Positions 34,576-43,138 of a DNA stretch of 64,000 bases are shown here, piece by piece (position 1 is the first letter of the stretch; the number at the start of each line of letters is the position of its first letter). The position numbers were made by a program, and so were the translations under genes. This DNA is from Rothia dentocariosa ATCC 17931. GTDB lineage: Bacteria; Actinomycetota; Actinomycetes; Actinomycetales; Micrococcaceae. Under the pieces are notes generated by a model. The model was not told where the DNA came from. It worked only from the letters and a program-made list of their open reading frames with translations, and searched no databases. The stretch is taken from positions 1,054,001-1,118,000 of the forward strand of contig NC_014643.1 in assembly GCF_000164695.2 (NCBI RefSeq). Direction: 5' to 3'.

Positions 34576-34887
34576 ATGAGCGATCGCGTCCTTAGTTCCC
34601 AAGCCGCCAAAGATGCCATCCAGAAAATTCAGAGCATCATCACCGGTGGACTCACCGAGCAGATCAACGCTCTCAATAACGAAGGCCAGCAGCTTTCTGA
34701 TCCCAATAACTGGGATGGTCCTCTAGCGTCTACCTTCCGTAATGAGACTTGGCCTCACACTCACCAGTCCCTGCAGAAAGCATCTCAGGATCTTACTGAG
34801 CTGAACAAGCAGCTGCAGAAGATCGCTACCGACATCTTCCAAGCAGGCGGCGGCGCATAAGACACAGAAAACAACCAAGTTTTCACA
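34502..34887. repeat. 386-bp inverted repeat, right copy (WXG100 gene and flanks)
   Basis: This is the partner of 28930-29315 in opposite orientation. Both ends are sharp: similarity stops within a few bases in the leader and 27 bases after the stop codon, just before the downstream hairpin. Confidence 0.9.
34576..34860 (+). CDS. WXG100-family secreted protein, copy 2
   Basis: It is identical in sequence to the 94-aa protein at 28957-29241 (WDG motif in the helical hairpin) and has the same GAAAGGA ribosome site. It is the first gene of the bicistron with rhs toxin 2, 210 bases ahead of it. Perfect identity while the partner rhs genes have diverged points to gene conversion or strong constraint from a shared secretion machine. 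Confidence 0.88.
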   Translation: MSDRVLSSQAAKDAIQKIQSIITGGLTEQINALNNEGQQLSDPNNWDGPLASTFRNETWPHTHQSLQKASQDLTELNKQLQKIATDIFQAGGGA

Positions 34888-34888
34888 T

Positions 34889-34950
34889 AAAAAGCTTCCC
34901 TCGGCCAAACACCAGGTGTTACTCATGGTGAAGCCCGAGGGAAGCTTTTT
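34889..34950 (+). terminator. Terminator/attenuator between WXG100 gene 2 and rhs toxin 2
   Basis: A perfect 16-bp stem (34889-34904 with 34935-34950) ends in a T-run (CTTTTT), and its loop can form a small inner hairpin. It lies between the two genes of the bicistron, so some polymerases must read through, or rhs has its own promoter before 35071. Confidence 0.85.
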
Positions 34951-35070
34951 AGCTCCCTACAACCAGCTCTAGACACACTCGTGGTCGTACCCATATGGGC
35001 GTACACCATTTATTCAACGTTATCCCGGTAACCTAATACCCGTTTATTTCTTCCGAAGGAGTATCTTCCA

Positions 35071-38000
35071 ATGGGTGACCAGCCAGATCGCAACAGCCCT
35101 CACTATGCCAACCGTAATGATGTAGAGTTTGATGATGCTACGTCAGATGCTCTCGCGAGTGCGTGCCGAAACGCCGCGCGCGACCTTCGGGATAAAGTGC
35201 CTGGTCAAAGAACCAAAGCAGATACAGCTATGGTCGAGTTCAAAGGGTACTTCTCAAAACTCTATGACAATAACATCAACACTGCCGTTGATAATGGTAA
35301 AGATATTGCCACTGTTCTTGACCAGCTTGCCAAAGTGGTAGACAACCTCAAAGAGGCCGCTCATAAAGAACAAAAAATTCGTGAAGACGCCCGGCATTAT
35401 GAAGATGATTGGTTCGGACTTCGCAAAAGCTGGGATGATTTCTGGGGTTCCGCTCCAAAACTTCCAGACCCCTATATTCCAGACACCACGATTGATACTA
35501 CCCAGGTTGGTCAACGTGAGCACCCCACCCCGGGCGCTCCCGGAGGTGGATCGGGTTCTACAAGTGGCACCTCTTCAGCAAAGCCATCAGATTTGCGAGA
35601 AAGCGCAAAAACCTCACATCAGCTGTTCGTGGATTTCCGTAATGTCCCCGGCGATATTCGTGCTAAAGCCGCTAATTTTAAAGAAAAATGTAAGTGGGGC
35701 ACCATCGACTGCGAAAATCTTCTGACGACTTTCGACAAATGGAACAACGCCAATGACCAAGAAGATAAATGGGCAACCACAATCGCAGATGAGTTCGCTA
35801 AAGCAGGCAGTGAAAACACCGTTAACACGGTTTCTAACGCCGCGCTCCAGGCTGCCCTCGATAATAAATCCATCAAAAGCAGCCGCGAAGATCTCAAGGT
35901 TCCCGCGCCATCCGTCGTAGGTCAGCCTACCTCCAGCGGCTATGCGAATGACCCGGTCAACGTTGCGACCGGTAACTTTATCGAAGAGGAAATCGATATT
36001 GCGTTTAGCAACCTCGCTTCCTCGTGTGCCGTCACGCGCATGTACAACAGTTTGGCTGTGCACGGTAATGGCGATGATTTGCCACCGTTGGCTGGGGTTT
36101 TCGGTCCGGGCTGGTCTTCTAACCTTGATACGGTCCTGAATTTCTCTGATGAAGGCGCTACCTGGATTATGCCGGACGGCCGTCACCTGTTCTTTGCCCG
36201 CGCTGGTGAGGGTTTTGCGCGAGTTGAGACCGATCCCTACTGGCTTACTCGCACTGGTGCCAGCGAAATCGCCACCACACCTATGGGGCGTTTCATCCTG
36301 GAAACCTGTGCTCTGAGCACTGAAGCTGACCTGTATATCATCTCTGATAACCAAGGTCACCTGTGGTTCTTCACTCTCACCGGTGCATGGCTTGGCTCCA
36401 CGGGTGGAGAAGGCACCACTTTGGCGGTCACGCGCGCTGCTGACGGGCTCATTTCCTCCCTGGTGCATGAGCTGAACCGTTCTATCATGTTTGACTATGT
36501 GGATGGGCTCGTCGCGGTAGCACGAACCTCGGCAGGGGAACGTGTCGAATACGCCTACGCCCCCGCAGGCAGTACCGCTGCCGGGCACCTGGTATCCATA
36601 ACCAGCGGTGCAGGAACACGCACCTACGAACACGATGACAATGCGCTAATCCACCGCGTGATTGCTGCAGATGGCACCGTCGAGGTGACCAACACCTATG
36701 ATGAGTCTGCCCGAATTGCACATCAGCATACCGAGTACGGTCGTGATGTGCGGTACTTGTACCTTGACGGCGGAGTGACCGAAGTTGCTGATGAAGACGG
36801 ATCCCAAGCCAATGTGTGGATTAGCGATGACAGCGGCCGCCTAACCGCAATTATTGACGCTGACGGTGGGCGCACATCCTTCGGGTACGACCGGTTCAGC
36901 AACCGTATTCGGGTGATTGACCGTGATGGTTCTCGTACAACCCGCATCAGCGACAGCCGCGGACGTATTACCCGCGATGTTACCCCAGAGGGTCAAGATA
37001 CCCGCTACGCTTACGATGAGTACGATCGCGTGACGGCGGTATCTATATCGGCGTTTGAAACGGACCCGAAGAAACGCTATGAAGCCACCCAGGCGCGCCG
37101 CAATGCAGCGGATGCTGAGGCTGATACCGGTGAGGTCACTCCGATCTCAACGGTTACTTACGAGTACGCTAACGCTTGGGATCACAATCCCTCCCGCGTT
37201 GTCGATGCGTTGGGCGGGGTCACCGAACTAAATTGGGAGGGTGGCTTGCTGACCTCCCTGACCGGCCCCGAAGGGGTCAGCATGACTCTGAATTATGACG
37301 AGTTTGGTAACCTGACCAGCTTTGCCGACCAAGAGGGCAACACAACCTCGTTCACCTATACCGCTGCCGGGCACCTCGCTCAGGTTACTACTCCGCTAGG
37401 GCTCACAACCTCGTTCACCCATGACGCGGCTGGCAATATTACCGGGCGGCAAGACCCTGACGGTTCCCGCTGGAAGTTCGAGTACACCGCTGGTCGTCGT
37501 TTGGTCGCAGTCATTGACCCCTCTGGTGCACGCACGAGTTATGAGTACGGACCCAGCGGTGATATGACTGCGGTTATCGATCCGCTCGGTCGCCGCACCG
37601 AACGCACCTTTGATGAAAACGGAAACGTCGCCACAGTAACCCTGCCCAATGGGGGCGTGTTCTCGTATGTGTGGGATGGACTCTCACGGCTTATTCGTAC
37701 GGTTGATCCGGCCGGTGGTCACTGGGAGAACACCTATGACGCCGCCAGCGTGCTCACGAAGATGACAGATCCGACCGGGGTACGCGTGCATACTCAGGCA
37801 GATCGCAAGAGCGGCAGCGTTACCAGCTGGGACGGCACCGACGGCGTGCGGGTTAAGTTTGACCATCTTGGCCGCCCTGTTGCGCGTGAAGAAATTTTCT
37901 CCCCGACGGAGGCAGCCCAGGAAGCTCCTAAAGCACGGGCAGAAAAAACCGATACCCCCGAGTCCGCCGCCGAACTGGTGGTTTACGATCCGGCCGGTAA

Positions 38001-41000
38001 CCCGGTAGAAATCCTGGATGCTGAAGGTGGTCTGACCCGGTACGAATACAACCTCGCCTCCCAGCTTGTGCGTCAGGTTTCGCCTGCGGGGCGTATTACC
38101 GCATACACGTATAACAGCTGTGGGCGTTTGGATTCTGTTACTGAGGGCGCTGAAACCGCCGAGGCCGTTACAACTCGGTATTCCTATGATGCCGACGGGC
38201 GCCTGACCGAGCGGAATCTGCCCGGTATGAGCGAGAAGATTACGTATGACGCAAACTCGCGGGTTATCTCGGTTATTGGCGGTTCTGGCGGGGACGTGTT
38301 CTACACGTATGATGCGTGTGGACGTGTGCGCAGCATTCGAGATGCCGCCTGGGGAACCCGCAAGTTTAGTTACGATGCCGCCGGGCAGGTTACCGAAGTC
38401 ACCAATGGTCTTGGCGGTGTTACCCGGTATACCTACGATGAGGCTGGCAATGTCACGAAGGTGACGGATCCTGCTGGGCGTATCACCACCTATGAGTACG
38501 ATGTGCTCGGGAACATGGTGAAGACGATGGATCCTGCCGGCGCTATAACCTTGTATGAGTACGATGCTGCTGGTCGTGTATTGCGTGTAGTTGATGCAGC
38601 CCAGAAGGTACATGCGTGGGGCTACGACAGCTCTGGTGCGGCATGTGCGTATTCGGTGGATGGTACCGAACAGCTGCGGGTAGATCGTGATAACCGTACC
38701 CGGTCGGTGACGGTGACTGACTATGCCGCCAGTATTCCTGCTGATGACCGTGACGGAAGCCTGCCGTGGGTGTCTCGGTACGAGTTGGATAGGCTCGGAC
38801 GTATCACCGCGGTAGCACGCTCGTGGGGCGAGTCCCAGTCTGCCGCTTCCGGTAGTGGTGCGTATGAGCTGTCGTATGCGTATGATGCCGACGGTTACCG
38901 CACTGGGTTTACCAGTCCGTATGGCGCACTGGCCTACACGCGGAACGCGGTGGGGAATATTAGTGCTATCACGAATACTGATACGGGTGAGCAGTCTTCG
39001 CTCAGTTATGATGCCGCCGGTGCGCTCATCCGGGCGCAGGTAGCCGATACGGTGCGCTCGTGGACCTATGACGGTCACGGCGCGATAATGGGGTACTCCG
39101 AAACCGCTACGGATGCTGATAACTCTGCCGATGTGCGGGTTGAGGTTATTCGTGATGAAGCTGGCCGGATTGTGGGAGTAGATTCTGCCGCCGGGCTTAT
39201 TACGTATTCCTATGATGGCGCCGGTCAGTTAGTATCTGCCCGTCGCGGGGATGAGCGGATGTCTTGGGTGTGGGATGCCGCTGGGTGCCTGATCCGTGAG
39301 GAATACACCCGAAACACTACTACTGGTGAAGACGCTACCGATGATGCTGCCTCTGAGGCTGCTGGTTGGGTGCGTGTGCTGGCGTATGATGATGCGGCAC
39401 AGGTGCGTGCGATTGGTACTTACACCGCCGCTAATGTTGCAGATAATGCTGATTCTGATTCTGGTGCTGAGCAGGTGCGAGAGTTCCTCTCCGGTGGGAA
39501 CGCTAGCGAGTTTACAGCCCAACTGCCTGAGCGTGTGGATCTGAATTTTGCCAGTGATGGGCGCACGGTCGAGGGGCTGCCGCTGACCTTGGTGCGGTTG
39601 TATTCCTATGATGCTGTTGGTCGTCGTGCGGGTGAGGTTGCCTCGGATGGGTCTTCGGTGACGATGGGGTATAGCTTGGCGGGTAGTATTGCCTCGGTGA
39701 CCACAGCGGATAGTGGTTCGTGTGCTCGGGTGCAGGTGGCTGCCGGAGTGGCAGGTGAGGTTGCCGGTATTTCTTCTCTTGCTTCGGGGTGGATTCCGGT
39801 GGTAATGGACCCGACGGCGGAGGTGCCGACTGTGGTGGGTGTGGGCGAGATGCCTGTGCCGACCCCGGGTGTGAGCATGCTGGGTGCCTCTGCTTCTGGT
39901 GGTTCCGGTGTGCGTGGTACTTCGTCGTCGGTGCTTGCCGGTGGTGCTGGTGTTCTGGGTGGTTTCGCCTCGAATGCTGGGGTGTCTTCTGTGCCTGGGC
40001 TGGCTTCTTCGGCGGGGTTGTTGGATCCGTTCCAGTTACCGACCACGCCTCTGATGGGTTCTGATGCTGCCGTTGCTGGTGGTGTTCCGGGTGTGGGTGT
40101 TGATGTTTCTGGTGCGCTCACGGTTGGTGGGTTTGCGCTGATGGGCGCTCGGGTGGCTGACCCGGTGAGTAGGTCGTTTACGTCTCGGGATCCGCTTTTG
40201 CCGGTGCCTGGTGCTGGTTGGGTGGGTAATCCGTATTCGCTGGTGGGTAATAATCCGGTGGGGTTAGTGGACCCGTGGGGTTTGTCGCCGATTAGTGTGG
40301 AGGATTTGAACAAAATCCGAGAAGATCGCGCGAAGATGTGGCAGAATATCGGTGAATGGGCTGCTACGGTTGCGATGATTGGCGCTGGTGCTGTTCTTGG
40401 AGCTATGGCGACTGGACTAGGTCCTTTAGGCGGTGCTGCTTTTGGCGCGGCTTCGGGCGCTTTGATGGGTGCTGGTATGTATGCATTGGAGCAGAAGGTC
40501 TCAGGTAAGTCTATTGATTGGGGTAAGGCTGGTCAAGAGGCTATTAAGGGTGCTATTACTGGTGCTGTCACAGGTGCTATTGGTGGTGGTTTCACGAACC
40601 TGGCGAAGCTTAAAGAACTGGGGAAGCTGGGGAAGGTCGGCAACTTCGTTGCTGATAGTAAAATAACCCAAGATGTTATTCAAAACGCTGCTAGTGGTGG
40701 TGTCGGTAATACTGTGGAATATGTCAGTAAAGGCGGTCGGGATCCTTTAGAAGCGCTCGGAAAGTTCGGTTCTGGTGCTGGAAGTAGCGCTCTTGGCGCT
40801 GGTGTTGGCGGTAAGATGAAGACTAAGCTAGGTGTGCCGGGCTATGCTGACGGGTCAACGATGGGTAGGGTGCAGTCTGGTCTCCGTACCGTCGGCTCAG
40901 ATGCGGTAGCTGGTGGTTCTCGGGAGTTATCGAAGTACACGATGGAAACAGCTCCTTCAGGTACTTTCAATTTTGGAGAAGCCGCCCAAAAGACTGTGAC

Positions 41001-41244
41001 AGGTATGGCGAAAGATGCAGTAAAATCTACTGTCAAGACTGCTGTGAAGATGGATAAAGAAGATGCAGCATATTACCGGTCAACTGCTGCATTTGCGTTG
41101 AAGAATCCGCAACTTACGGCGCATAATGCGGTGCAGGGAATTCAGACAGCAGCTACGAAAGCTAGCGATTCTCTGCAGATCGCGGCGATTAAGGTGCAGA
41201 ATTATGATTATAGTCAGTTGGTTACTCCCCCAATACTGCGGTAG
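35071..41244 (+). CDS. Rhs-family polymorphic toxin 2 (type VII-associated)
   Basis: AAGGAG lies 9 bases before the ATG. The 2057-aa protein starts directly with a helical domain (about 10-130: DVEFDDATSDALASACRNAA, ending WFGLRKSWDDFWG) comparable to that in toxin 1 and likely to pair with WXG100. DUF6531 begins near 290 (NDPVNVATGNFIEEE), then many YD repeats (YDEYDRV, YDAAGRV) lead to the Rhs core end (GARVADPVSRSF, SRDPLLP, DPWG at about 1735). The variable C-terminus (about 1736-2057) has a glycine-zipper-like hydrophobic run (GAGAVLGAMATGLGPLGG, GAITGAVTGAIGGG) and ends TPPILR. No catalytic motif is recognised. Membrane-type immunity genes follow at once, so a membrane-active toxin is plausible. 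Confidence 0.9.
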   Translation: MGDQPDRNSPHYANRNDVEFDDATSDALASACRNAARDLRDKVPGQRTKADTAMVEFKGYFSKLYDNNINTAVDNGKDIATVLDQLAKVVDNLKEAAHKEQKIREDARHYEDDWFGLRKSWDDFWGSAPKLPDPYIPDTTIDTTQVGQREHPTPGAPGGGSGSTSGTSSAKPSDLRESAKTSHQLFVDFRNVPGDIRAKAANFKEKCKWGTIDCENLLTTFDKWNNANDQEDKWATTIADEFAKAGSENTVNTVSNAALQAALDNKSIKSSREDLKVPAPSVVGQPTSSGYANDPVNVATGNFIEEEIDIAFSNLASSCAVTRMYNSLAVHGNGDDLPPLAGVFGPGWSSNLDTVLNFSDEGATWIMPDGRHLFFARAGEGFARVETDPYWLTRTGASEIATTPMGRFILETCALSTEADLYIISDNQGHLWFFTLTGAWLGSTGGEGTTLAVTRAADGLISSLVHELNRSIMFDYVDGLVAVARTSAGERVEYAYAPAGSTAAGHLVSITSGAGTRTYEHDDNALIHRVIAADGTVEVTNTYDESARIAHQHTEYGRDVRYLYLDGGVTEVADEDGSQANVWISDDSGRLTAIIDADGGRTSFGYDRFSNRIRVIDRDGSRTTRISDSRGRITRDVTPEGQDTRYAYDEYDRVTAVSISAFETDPKKRYEATQARRNAADAEADTGEVTPISTVTYEYANAWDHNPSRVVDALGGVTELNWEGGLLTSLTGPEGVSMTLNYDEFGNLTSFADQEGNTTSFTYTAAGHLAQVTTPLGLTTSFTHDAAGNITGRQDPDGSRWKFEYTAGRRLVAVIDPSGARTSYEYGPSGDMTAVIDPLGRRTERTFDENGNVATVTLPNGGVFSYVWDGLSRLIRTVDPAGGHWENTYDAASVLTKMTDPTGVRVHTQADRKSGSVTSWDGTDGVRVKFDHLGRPVAREEIFSPTEAAQEAPKARAEKTDTPESAAELVVYDPAGNPVEILDAEGGLTRYEYNLASQLVRQVSPAGRITAYTYNSCGRLDSVTEGAETAEAVTTRYSYDADGRLTERNLPGMSEKITYDANSRVISVIGGSGGDVFYTYDACGRVRSIRDAAWGTRKFSYDAAGQVTEVTNGLGGVTRYTYDEAGNVTKVTDPAGRITTYEYDVLGNMVKTMDPAGAITLYEYDAAGRVLRVVDAAQKVHAWGYDSSGAACAYSVDGTEQLRVDRDNRTRSVTVTDYAASIPADDRDGSLPWVSRYELDRLGRITAVARSWGESQSAASGSGAYELSYAYDADGYRTGFTSPYGALAYTRNAVGNISAITNTDTGEQSSLSYDAAGALIRAQVADTVRSWTYDGHGAIMGYSETATDADNSADVRVEVIRDEAGRIVGVDSAAGLITYSYDGAGQLVSARRGDERMSWVWDAAGCLIREEYTRNTTTGEDATDDAASEAAGWVRVLAYDDAAQVRAIGTYTAANVADNADSDSGAEQVREFLSGGNASEFTAQLPERVDLNFASDGRTVEGLPLTLVRLYSYDAVGRRAGEVASDGSSVTMGYSLAGSIASVTTADSGSCARVQVAAGVAGEVAGISSLASGWIPVVMDPTAEVPTVVGVGEMPVPTPGVSMLGASASGGSGVRGTSSSVLAGGAGVLGGFASNAGVSSVPGLASSAGLLDPFQLPTTPLMGSDAAVAGGVPGVGVDVSGALTVGGFALMGARVADPVSRSFTSRDPLLPVPGAGWVGNPYSLVGNNPVGLVDPWGLSPISVEDLNKIREDRAKMWQNIGEWAATVAMIGAGAVLGAMATGLGPLGGAAFGAASGALMGAGMYALEQKVSGKSIDWGKAGQEAIKGAITGAVTGAIGGGFTNLAKLKELGKLGKVGNFVADSKITQDVIQNAASGGVGNTVEYVSKGGRDPLEALGKFGSGAGSSALGAGVGGKMKTKLGVPGYADGSTMGRVQSGLRTVGSDAVAGGSRELSKYTMETAPSGTFNFGEAAQKTVTGMAKDAVKSTVKTAVKMDKEDAAYYRSTAAFALKNPQLTAHNAVQGIQTAATKASDSLQIAAIKVQNYDYSQLVTPPILR

Positions 41245-41249
41245 AAGCT
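41167..41249. repeat. 83-bp toxin-tail repeat, right copy
   Basis: This is identical to the reverse complement of 32883-32965. It marks the end of rhs toxin 2 and the first bases after its stop, a natural crossover site for exchanging toxin C-termini or inverting the segment between the copies. Confidence 0.85.
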
Positions 41250-41262
41250 AGAAGGGTTATCA

Positions 41263-41664
41263 ATGGTGCAACAAAGCGTTCGCAATGCCAAGGGATGGAA
41301 GGGAATGCTCGTTTCTATTCTTGTTCTTGTGGTTCCTGCTGTAGTTATTATGCTGGCAATACATATTTCTCGTGATGATAGTGAGGGGAAGTATAAGTAT
41401 TGCACGGTCGAGAAAGCCTGGGCAGAATACCGTGCTGGCGGTGATACTGGAGGTAACAATGACTATACTCGAGTCGGTCGTATAGAGACTCGGGAGTGTG
41501 AAAAATTAGCGCTTTCAGAGTCCCCGAATAAGGATCAATCGATGGATGATTATATGGCCTCCATTGAACCGGGAGGGTATTACAAGGTGTATATGACAAA
41601 TGTACAGTTGAACTCTCCGGGGCTGACATCGGTGACTCGGTTAGAGAAAGCGGAGCGTCCCTAA
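41263..41664 (+). CDS. Putative cognate immunity protein of rhs toxin 2 (133 aa)
   Basis: It starts 18 bases after the rhs stop with GAAGGG 6 bases before the ATG. One membrane helix (MLVSILVLVVPAVVIMLAIHI) precedes the shared domain KYKYCTVEKAWAEYRAGG, NDYTRVGRIETRECEKL, SMDDYMASIEPGGYYKVYM, VTRLEKAERP. Its nearest relative is the 137-aa protein at 32457-32870. The first position after the toxin makes it the best candidate for specific immunity. The domain would lie outside the membrane if the basic N-terminus stays in, which suits blocking a toxin arriving from outside. Confidence 0.72.
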   Translation: MVQQSVRNAKGWKGMLVSILVLVVPAVVIMLAIHISRDDSEGKYKYCTVEKAWAEYRAGGDTGGNNDYTRVGRIETRECEKLALSESPNKDQSMDDYMASIEPGGYYKVYMTNVQLNSPGLTSVTRLEKAERP

Positions 41665-41696
41665 AAGAAACGAGGTTTTTATCTTTTAGAGAGAGG

Positions 41697-41733
41697 AGGG
41701 GTGTGTTCGTGTATTCTGCACGAGCACACCCCT
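41697..41733. terminator. Hairpin after immunity gene, recurring element
   Basis: A 15-bp stem with one GU pair (41697-41711 with 41719-41733) is present. The motif GGGGTGTGTTCGTGTATTCT recurs near 44106 after the 84-aa gene, where the second arm is less perfect. It is probably a terminator carried along with the module. Confidence 0.55.
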
Positions 41734-41791
41734 TAGGCATATATTCTGAGAACTTATTTTCACTAGAAGAAACGGTGAGGGGGTCGCTTAT

Positions 41792-41830
41792 ATGGGTCCT
41801 GCATTTTACGGTCTGCTCGGCGTGTTCCTG
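41792..41830 (+). pseudogene. 5' remnant of a 208-aa-type immunity gene
   Basis: ATG at 41792 begins MGPAFYGLLGVFLG, matching the start of the broken gene at 30451 (MGPAFYGLLGGFL). Similarity ends at about 41830, where transposase-like sequence on the other strand begins. It shows that an insertion sequence interrupted or replaced the gene. Confidence 0.65.
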
Positions 41831-41833
41831 GGG

Positions 41834-42135
41834 CGTGCCAGTTGTAGGTGGGGATTAGTGCCGTCCACGATGACGGTACCGGTGGCCTTCGACAAAGTAT
41901 CAGCACGGATGGTACCGCTGGTGTTAAGAGATGCAGCAGCACTGTTTCAATCGTGGTGATGATCCGGCTGATGGTGGGTTGCCAGACTTCGAAGTCTTTG
42001 GTGAGGGTTTCTTCGGTGTGGTTGTGCCGCAGGTATCGTAGAGTGGATTTCACCCCCTGAGTGAGGGTGAGCTTATGGGGTTTGATGTTTAACCTGTTCC
42101 TGGTGAGGGTCGTGTTGAATATGTTCAGTGGGGTG
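41834..42135 (-). pseudogene. IS5-type transposase remnant
   Basis: Read on the minus strand, the segment gives LNIFNTTL, KPHKLTLTQGVKSTLRYL, RHNHTEETLTKDFEV, QPTISRIITTIE, then VDGT and LIPTYNW in adjacent frames. The helix-turn-helix followed by a VDGT...W strand is typical of the N-terminal half of IS5-family DDE transposases (IS112-like, from recall). It is frameshifted and cut short where it meets the immunity remnant. No terminal repeats could be defined. Confidence 0.6.
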
Positions 42136-42353
42136 GCGAATTATGCCGTTAAGCCCGTGGTACGGTGTGAAGGCAACGGTTCCTACCTGTACGCGTATGG
42201 GTGGTGGTTGGTCTTGATATTTCACCATCATACGTGGACACAGGGTCAAGGGCCGTTATTTTTATGTCTCGGGCAGGGTGCTTCTACAGTAATAAATAAC
42301 GCTCATGGCACTATTTATAATAGAATAAAAAAATTTAAGAAGGTGATTACACA

Positions 42354-42746
42354 ATGATAAAACTATTAAAGTCAAATCTTTCATGGTTCCGACAGAAATA
42401 TATTATTGTGCTTGTGCCGTTGGGATTTTTATTATTTTTTGGTATATATTTTGGGGTTTCGGCTCACAATAAGAATAATCCAATCATTAAGGAATGCACT
42501 GTTACCAAAACCGAGGTCAAAAGACATGATTCGGTATCAGCCAACTCTCCAGAAACCACGTATAGTCTGCATATAGAGTCATCGGACTGCCCTCAGATGG
42601 TATGGTCCGATATCGGTGAGAAAGACGCAAACTATTATCATAATCTACTAAAGGAAGGGAAGAGCTATAAATTTGGGCTTCCCAGAATTGTCCTCTTTCC
42701 TGGTACTGAAAATAGTATTGTGAGGATCTATGTAAACAGGTCTTAG
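42354..42746 (+). CDS. Single-helix membrane protein, distant immunity-family member (130 aa)
   Basis: AAGGTGA lies 7 bases before the ATG. One helix (YIIVLVPLGFLLFFGIYFGV) precedes an outer domain with ECTVTKTEVK, ESSDCPQMVWSD and YYHNLLKEGKSYKFGLPRIVL. The Cys-Thr-Val strand, the second Cys and the GK-Y-K-F/V-x-L strand appear in the same order as in the 133-aa immunity family (YCTVE, RECGKL, GGYYKVYL), so I judge it a diverged member. The gene is notably AT-rich. Confidence 0.6.
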   Translation: MIKLLKSNLSWFRQKYIIVLVPLGFLLFFGIYFGVSAHNKNNPIIKECTVTKTEVKRHDSVSANSPETTYSLHIESSDCPQMVWSDIGEKDANYYHNLLKEGKSYKFGLPRIVLFPGTENSIVRIYVNRS

Positions 42747-42752
42747 AGATTT

Positions 42753-43138
42753 ATGAGATGTAAGAATATTAAAGAAACGTTGGTAACAAGTATTATTTTT
42801 GTCGTTGCTGTAAGTTTTATGCGTTTTTATATTTTCTTTCGCGTGATGATAGTGAGGGGAAGTATAAGTATTGCACGGTCGAGAAAGCCTGGGCAGAATA
42901 CCGTGCTGGCGGTGATCTCTCAGGCAATACCGACTATACCCGGGTAGGGTGGGTTGAGACTCGGGAGTGTGGGAAATTAGCGCTTTCAGAGTCCCCGAAT
43001 AAGGATCAATCAATGGATGATTATATGGCCTCCATTGAACCGGGAGGGTATTACAAGGTGTACTTGAAGAATGTGCAGCTTGGTTCTCCGGGGCTGACAT
43101 CGGTGACTCGGTTAGAGAAAGCGGAGCGTCCCTCATAA
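42753..43138 (+). pseudogene. Frameshifted immunity gene (137-aa family)
   Basis: An ATG at 42753 opens a new N-terminus with a possible helix (LVTSIIFVVAVSFMRFYIFF). The family domain (DDSEGKYKYCTVEKAWAEYR and onward to KAERPS) follows in a different frame from about 42843, where the 953-bp repeat begins. The frame change coincides with the recombination joint, so the gene was broken when the repeat was joined here. Confidence 0.75.

Noticed and set aside
37684..39078. 464-codon open frame opposite rhs toxin 2
   Set aside because: It mirrors the YD-repeat codons (a shadow with repeated RIRHLR/PVGI patterns). The sense frame is clearly coding.
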